A DNA stretch of 64,000 bases, from NCBI GenBank assembly GCA_018894105.1, contig CM032128.1:20813001-20877000 (forward strand). Reading direction: 5' to 3'. Both the position numbers and the translations under genes were made by a program. This DNA is from Jacaranda mimosifolia. Taxonomy: Eukaryota; Streptophyta; Magnoliopsida; Lamiales; Bignoniaceae. The notes beneath the pieces are model-generated. The model had not been told where the DNA came from and did no database searches. It saw only the letters and a list, made by a program, of their open reading frames with translations. Of the stretch, positions 57,932-64,000 are shown in pieces (within the stretch, counting starts at the first letter, position 1; each line of letters begins with the position of its first letter).

Positions 57932-60900
57932 GACCACCTAAAAAAATACATCGACCAAAATGCCCTACAAGCAATGACTCAAACCGACTAGACTCCTTGA
58001 AGAGAATGATCAGTTAGCCCTCAAAGAGAAGATAAGGGAAAGCAGAAGGTTGGGGATGATCGCCCTTCTTTAAGAGGCGTTATTGATACAATAGCGGGAG
58101 GACCAATATGGGAGGGCTCCAAGAATGCAAGGAAACAAGCACAGAGGCATCTTGAGTCCAGCGGGTCGATGCAAAACTAGTTTACTAGCTTTCCCTAAGT
58201 ACCAAACCTATATCTTTCTTAGATTTTGATCTCTCGTACTTAGAAGGGCAAGGAGCAGAAAGCAACATGGATTGCCCGTTGGTAGTTTCAGTAGATATTG
58301 CAACCTTCGAAGTTAGAAAGGTTTTGGTAGACAATGAGAGTTCTGCAAACATCATCTTTTTGTCCACACTAGAAAGAATGAAATTGGGGAAATTGAAATT
58401 CGGCCATATCAGAACACCCTTGGTTGGATTTGGAGGATCAGAGATTATACCGGTCAGATCCATCAATTTGTCTACCTCCTTTGGAGGAGCTTCCAAAAAG
58501 CGTACTCTCATGATCAACTTCCTTGTCGTCGTTGAAAGATTAGCGCTAAATGACATTCAGGCAATTGTATCTACTTATCACATGAAAGTCAAATTCCCAA
58601 CCGCAGAGGGAGCTGGTGAGTTGTTGTGTAATCTGAAAGAAGCATGGCGTTATTACACCATTTCAGTTGAACCTAACGACCAGAAAGCCTGACCCATACT
58701 GAAACCCTCAAGGGACATCCCCATAATGGAACTTGAGGAGGGACAAACCACTAAGAAGAGAAAAAAAGGAAGACACACGGGTTAAGCCTATTAAAGAATT
58801 CAAAACAGTCGAACTCCCCCAGTAGCCCTGATAAGACAACGAGGATAGGAACAAGCCTGGAACACAATACAGAGTGCATACTCATCGATTTCCTTCAAAA
58901 AAACATTGATGTTTTTGCTTAGAAAGTGGCCAACTTATAGGGAATCGACCCTCAGGTCATCGTCCACTGCGTTAACGTCAATCCATCCTTCAAGCTAGTG
59001 AGACAAAAAGGCAAGAATCTTCAATGCAGAAAGGACTCTTATTTATCGAGGATGAGGTCAACAAGCTTCTAGAAGTAGGCTACATAGTGGAAATCCAATA
59101 CCTTAGTTGGTCGTGTAATGTAGTTTTGGTTCTTAAAAATTAGGGGAAATGGAAAATGTGTAACAATTTCACTGATCTTAATAAAACATGCCCTAAAGAC
59201 CTGTATCCTCTGCCTGGCATAGATTTGTTGGTTGATTCAATTGTAGGTTGCGACCTTTTGAGTATGATGGATGTCTTTTAAGGATATTATTAAATTTTCA
59301 TGGCCCTGGAAGACAGGGACAAAACTTTCTTTGTAGTTTTGATTGGCATTTATTATTTTCTGGCCATGCCATTCGGATTAAAAAATGCTGGCGCGACATA
59401 CCAAACATTGGTAAACTTTATGTTCAAAAACGAAATAGGTTGATCCATGGAAGTGTATGTGGACGACATGATCGTTAAATCAGAGAGTGAATCGGATCAC
59501 TTAGCCGACTTTGATCATGCATTTTTCATCCTCAGAGCCTTTAGTATGAAACTCAACCCGAGTAAATGTACATTTAGAGTGAGAGGTGGAAAGTTCTTAG
59601 GGTATATGATCAACCAATGAGGTATTGAGGCTAATCCTCAGAAAATCCAAGCTATACAAGATATCCCACCACCAAGAACAGTCAAGGATGTACAGAGGCT
59701 AGTCAGGAAAATTATTGCTCTGGGTTAATTTATTGCTCGACTAGCAGATAAAAGTCTACCCTTCTTTCAGGTCCTAAGGAATGCTAGGAAGTTTCAGTAG
59801 ATGGAAAAATATGACCAAGCTTTGGTCAAGCTCAATAGGTATTTAACCGAACCTCCACTGTTAACAAAGCCCAAGGCTGGCGAAGTACTGGGTTTTGTAC
59901 TTGGCAATTTCTACAGCAGCAGTTAGCTACATCTTGGTATCCATTCAATAATGTTTGTGCAAGCTAGTATTATAGCAGTAAAGTTCTACAAGGACATAAG
60001 CATAACTATCTGGAGATCGAGAAGATTACACTAGCCCTCATTACCACGGCATGAAAATTGAGACCCTATTTTCTATCATACGCCATCATTGTGTGGGCAA
60101 ATCAACCGTTGAAGTAGGTCTTCTCCAAGCCCGATACATCTGGAAGGTTAACCAAATGTGCTATTGAGTTGGAAGAATTTGACCTCAAATCTCAACCTCG
60201 CACTGCTATAAAGGCCCAAGTGTTAGTTGGCTTTATAGCAGAATGGATCGACCTCCCTTTTAATTAGGAGCAGGATCAGCAGGTCTAGTCTTTGCATGTA
60301 GATGGTTCAGCTACAAATTTAGATAGGTTAATAGGTATTTCATTGTGTTCCTCTCAAGCTGAAGAGTATGAATTTTGCTATTAAGCTTGATTATCCTGTC
60401 ACTAATAACGAGGTAGAGTACAAAGTTCTTATAGCTTGGATTATGATGGCCTTAGATAGGGGGCTTAAGCGGTTAACAGCTATTACTGATTCTCAACTTG
60501 TCGCCAAACAATTTTAGGGAAATTTTAAGGTAAGAGAAATGACTATGAACACCTATCTCACTAAGGTCAGACAACTTTAACAACAATTTGAGAAATTCAC
60601 CATTAGTCAAGTACCCAGGTCGGAGAATGAAAGGGCAAACGCACTATCAAAGTTTGCCAACTCAGCCAAAGGTACCAGAAGGATCTATTTCCTTTTTGGC
60701 CTTAACAAAGCCCGCCATTGGTAGCCTCCAATAGAACGGGATTTTGTTGTTGATGCGGCCGACCAGATGTGGATTGATGAGATTAAGTGTTTTCTCAAGC
60801 ACAATAAGACACCAACAGATAAAGTGGAAGAATGCAGGTTGAAAGCACGTGCCTTAAAATTCACTTTGGATGAGTTTGACCAGCTATATAAGAGGTCCAC

Positions 60901-61960
60901 CATAGGGGCCCCACTGAAGTGCCTAACGCCTAGTCAAGGATAGGAAGTCCTATGAAAGGTCTATGCCAGTATTTGTGAAAATCACTCAGGAGGTCAATCA
61001 CTGGCTCACAAGATCATCAGGAGTGGATATTTTTGGCCAACCTTAAACAAGGATGCTGTCGAATTTTCCCGGATGTGCCATTCATGTCAAGTCTATGCTA
61101 ATATTCCTCACAAACCAATTGCCACCTTTGTTCTGGTACAGATAACATGGCCATTTGACTAGTGGGGAGTCGATATTGTAGGGTCTTTCCTAAAATCTAT
61201 TGGGCGAAGAAAATGTATGATCGTGGCAGTCCAATACTTCACCAAGTGGGTAGAAGCCGAGGTTGTGCCCAAAATCTCCGACACCGCGATAAGGGCTTTC
61301 TTGTGGATAAATATCATCTGTCATTTTGGCCTACCTAGAGTTATCATATCCGACAACAACACCTAATTTCAAAGCAAACGTACTAGAGAATGGTGTGAAG
61401 AGATCAAATGGACGTCACTAACAGAACTATCTTCGACCATATCAAGGCTCGCTTGGAAGGATCCAATACTAACTGGGTAGATGACCTCCCGGGAGTCCTC
61501 TATACTTATTGAACCACCCCGCGCACAGCCACCGATCAAAGTCCTTATAGTTTAGTGTATGGTTCATAGGCAGTTATCCCCACAGAGTTAATCTAACACA
61601 CTGTTCGAGTTATACACTATAACCTAATCAGAAATAAGGCTGAAAGAGAATTCAACCTAGAAATGATCGACGAGCTTCATCAACAAGCTTTTACAAAAAT
61701 ACAGAGGTACTGGTCAATCATGACTAAGCATTATGATAAAGGTGTAAGACCTAGATGTTTCAAAGTAGGGGACTTCATCCTCGAAAAAGTTGAAGTCTCT
61801 AAAATGTTGGCAAACTCGACCCAAAATGGGAGAGTCCATATTCTATGGTTAAAGTAGCAAAACACAACTCTTATTAGCTAGCTGACCTGTCCGAGAATGA
61901 GCTACCAAGACCATAGAACACGATCAACCTTAGGAGGTTTTATGTGTAGATTGTACATAA
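57932..61960 (+). pseudogene. pol: Tat pol, degenerate (protease, RT, two RNase H, integrase)
   Basis: Protease: VLVDNESSANIIF (58321-58365; Gly of the DNGS site changed to Glu), in a 141-codon open stretch at 58267-58692. RT: CNVVLVLKN, MMDVF*GYY, MPFGLKNAGATYQ and YVDDMIVKSESE (about 59455). The second RNase H has VTNNEVEYKVLIAW and ITDSQLVAK (about 60500). Integrase has HHCC remains (CHSCQVYANI), WGVDIVGSF, IISDNNT*FQSK, then a deletion of roughly 20 codons before QMDVTNRTIFDHIKARL (61405). The C-terminal PRCFKVGDFILEKVE is near 61760. Stops are many; non-functional. Confidence 0.88.
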
Positions 61961-61978
61961 AACATATTATTTTGGCAT

Positions 61979-62212
61979 CTAGTCGACCCCGCAGTCGCAT
62001 GATTAAAATTGAATGATTTAATTATTAAGCAATTATCTAGTGGACCCCGCAGTTGTATGATTAAAGTTGAATGTTTTAATTATTAAGCAACTATCTAGTC
62101 GACCCCGCAGTTGTATGATTAAAGTTGAATGTTTTAATTATTAAGCAACTATCTAGTCGACCCCGCGGTCGCATGATTAAAGTTGAATAATTTAATTATT
62201 AAGCAACTAGCA
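61979..62212. repeat. 58-bp tandem repeat, four copies, after pol
   Basis: TCGACCCCGCAGTYGYATGA recurs at 61983, 62041, 62099 and 62157, each followed by TTAAARTTGAATGWTTTAAT and TATTAAGCAA. The period is exactly 58 bp. It separates pol from the antisense gene. Confidence 0.93.
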
Positions 62213-62376
62213 AACCGACCTCGTATAGGTAAAGCGAAGCAAACCAACAAAAATGCAAGACCACAAGACACTTGATTAAATATTAAAGTTTATGGCAAAA
62301 GTAGAATTTAGTTAGTTCATACGCCTCTTGGGGCCATACATTTTCTTAAAAAACAACAACTCAAGGACAATTGCAT

Positions 62377-63828
62377 CTAGCTAGACCCCGTGGCCTCTCT
62401 ATGTCGAGCTATAGCTTTAGCAGCCACTTCGTCCACCGGCTTAAGCAGCTCTTCTGTGGAGTCCACGCCTACATTTAAATGAGGTCCCTCGACCTCTTGC
62501 TCAAGCACCCTCCATCCAGTTGCTCTACCAGGCTGTGAGGGCCCTGATTCCTTGGTCAAGAACACTCGACCACCATCAGGAAAGAAGTTCACCACGACAA
62601 CCTCATTGTTTTTTATCTCCAAGGGAAACTCTCAAGTGAACCCGAACTCCTCACTCACCGCGGTGACCCAGGGAAAAGGCCGAACAATAGTTTCACCCTC
62701 TTAAGCAGAGACATTTTCATCGAATGCCTGAAGATGTTCGTTCTTGTTCACGTTGAGCCTTGCCTTGTCCTTAGGTAGAAACTCATATCCCACGCATTCT
62801 AGCTACTTCACAGCACGGTCGAAGGCTTCCTTCACATCATCCATGCTGAAAGTTACGCTCGAATCGGTAAAGGTTGAGGAGAGCATAAATTATTGAATGG
62901 CTTCCTTGCAGATCTCGGGCAGAACCTTAAAAAAATTCTGATTGAGCGTATCTCATTACGCTTTTATAGCCGTGCGCTCGATCTGATTCAGAAGCTTCTT
63001 GAATTGAGCTCAATGTCTTTTTGAGCTGATCCTCGACTTGGCTTTTGCCCTCAACAGTAGCAAGCAATTTAGCGTCCTTTTCTTCAAGCTGCTTCATCAG
63101 CTCGGCGATTTTAAATTCTAAGGAGCCGACCTTAGCCTTTAGCATTTCACTATACTCCTTTTCGAGACCTTTACATTTCTTTAGCAGTCGCTAATGCTGG
63201 GTTTCGCATAGTTCGTAGCTATGATAAAGGTTATACCCCTATTGCCCGACCTAAAAAATATGAACATTAAAATTAGCAATTTTTCAAAATAGAGCATGTA
63301 TCCAAACTTGACAACAACATACCATGTTGGCATGGTAAGCAAAAGCTTTCAAAGCATCAACTTTTTTGAGGTTAAACATTTCCACCTAGTCACACTGGAA
63401 CAGACCTATTGTCAGAATAGCTGATGGCGCCACTAAGGTCACGCCCGCGCCCATTTTTATCGCAGTGTTCGACCCCCCACTTTATCCCCGAATCACGGCT
63501 CGGGAAACATGGGTAGATTCCATAGCTGCTTAGGATGGAGTAAACCATAGGCGGCCTCTTCCTCTTCTACCGCCTTTGCCTTCCCTTTCTCGATTGCAGT
63601 CTTTTTAGGGACGCTCTAACTTACTGTTTTGACCGCTTTTCTCTTTGATTAAAGAGAGCTACAAACTGCTCATGTGCTCACAGCAGCACCAGTTAAACCC
63701 AGTAGGACCTTTGGACACACCCTAATTGCTTGAGCAACAACTGTTTGTCGAGCTACATCAGCCTCTTTGCGCTGCTGAGCCTCTTGTTGCTTACGCATCG
63801 TGATTTGTTTGGCACGGTTCATTGTTGG
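62377..63828 (-). pseudogene. Antisense coiled-coil gene of the Tat element, spliced, degenerate
   Basis: Read on the minus strand it starts near MNRAKQITMRKQQEAQQRKE (ATG about 63826), then KKTAIEKGKAKAVEEEEAAY and a VEMFNLKKVDALKAFAYHAN segment. A 72-bp intron (63322-63251) with GTATGT donor and TTTTTTAG acceptor keeps the frame. Then comes a heptad-like coiled coil, LEKEYSEMLKAKVGSLEFKI and KIAELMKQLEEKDAKLLATV, followed by VLPEICKEAIQ and a C-terminal part ending EVAAKAIARHREATGSS at 62377. Several stops interrupt it. Antisense genes at this position are known in other Tat elements such as Grande and Retand; their role is unknown. Confidence 0.65.
63251..63322 (-). other. Probable 72-bp spliceosomal intron in the antisense gene
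   Basis: Donor ATG|GTATGTTG, acceptor TTTTTTAG|GTCGGG, AT-rich inside as plant introns are. Splicing joins HANM to VGQ in frame; the intron itself contains stop codons. Confidence 0.65.
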
Positions 63829-64000
63829 TCGACCTACAAAAAATGTAGTTGTCGATCAAATAGATACTAATAAAAAATAATGTCTCACATTATTTATAAA
63901 GGTTAGTTTCTACCTAAATGTGCATTTACATGTAACCTCAACGCGGCGGTCGACAATCCCGCTAGAACCAAATTTCTCTCTCTTATGAACACTGAGGTAT
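63829..64000 (-). other. Upstream part of the antisense gene or its leader
   Basis: TTTTTTGTAG at about 63833 looks like a splice acceptor just before the antisense start, and TTTAGGTAGAAAC near 63915 could be its donor, which suggests a 5'UTR intron. The window ends before this can be resolved. Confidence 0.3.

Larger units (their letters stand above)
55341..64000 (+). mobile_element. Second Ty3/gypsy Tat element, degenerate, runs off the window
   Basis: The LTR (55341-55999), primer-binding site (56003-56020), gag, protease, RT, RNase H, second RNase H and integrase follow in order, then a 58-bp tandem repeat and an antisense gene. It is homologous throughout to the element at 1-6371 but full of stops, often TAG or TAA where the other copy has CAG, CAA or TGG. 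The 3' LTR lies beyond 64000. Confidence 0.92.

Overview
The window is nuclear DNA of a flowering plant, most likely a eudicot. The evidence is AT-rich sequence, spliceosomal introns with plant-type borders, a plant UBC8/10-class ubiquitin-conjugating enzyme gene, an AP2/ERF gene of the cytokinin response factor (CRF) type, and plant transposon lineages (Ty3/gypsy Tat, Ty1/copia, Mutator-like, hAT-like, Tourist-like). No rRNA gene, tRNA gene or CRISPR array was seen. All boundaries were read by eye; no alignment or database search was possible.

Layout. 1-6371 is the 5' part of a Tat retrotransposon on the minus strand: an 860-bp LTR, gag, then protease, RT, a degenerate RNase H, a second archaeal-like RNase H and integrase, cut by the left edge. 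It sits in a tandem array of about 1.15-kb units (6372-6697 and 19035-21550). That array is split by a 12.3-kb Mutator-like element (6698-19034) with a perfect 9-bp target duplication. This MULE holds satellite-like repeats, a possible Ulp1-protease relic, and two about 2.9-kb solo LTRs of one family in opposite orientation (9044-11910, 14819-17800). A second MULE (22281-28177, perfect 9-bp duplication) carries a decayed MuDR-type transposase on the minus strand and, convergent with it, a small GRF-zinc-finger gene. It landed at the very start of the LTR of a collapsed Ty1/copia element (28182-31280).

The two ordinary host genes are the E2 gene (about 32200-37600, plus strand, four coding exons, 147 residues) and an intronless CRF-type gene (48999-49739, plus strand). 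The E2 introns hold an inverted-repeat element with a nested TRIM retrotransposon, and a Tourist-like MITE. Between and around the genes are more MITEs, hAT-like elements (one inserted into a perfect hairpin), a very AT-rich duplicated tract, and a solo Tat LTR (46713-47628) about 1.4 kb upstream of the CRF gene.

51240-52620 is a Ty1/copia gag-protease relic. 55341-64000 is a second, heavily mutated Tat element on the plus strand. Between its pol and the missing 3' LTR it has a 58-bp tandem repeat and an antisense coiled-coil gene with a recognisable spliceosomal intron. The two Tat copies share two oddities: a TAG codon at the same gag-pol position, and Asp where integrases have the catalytic Glu. 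Nothing here looks like an intact new defence or metabolic system. The most interesting material is the nested transposon architecture and the accessory genes carried by the elements.
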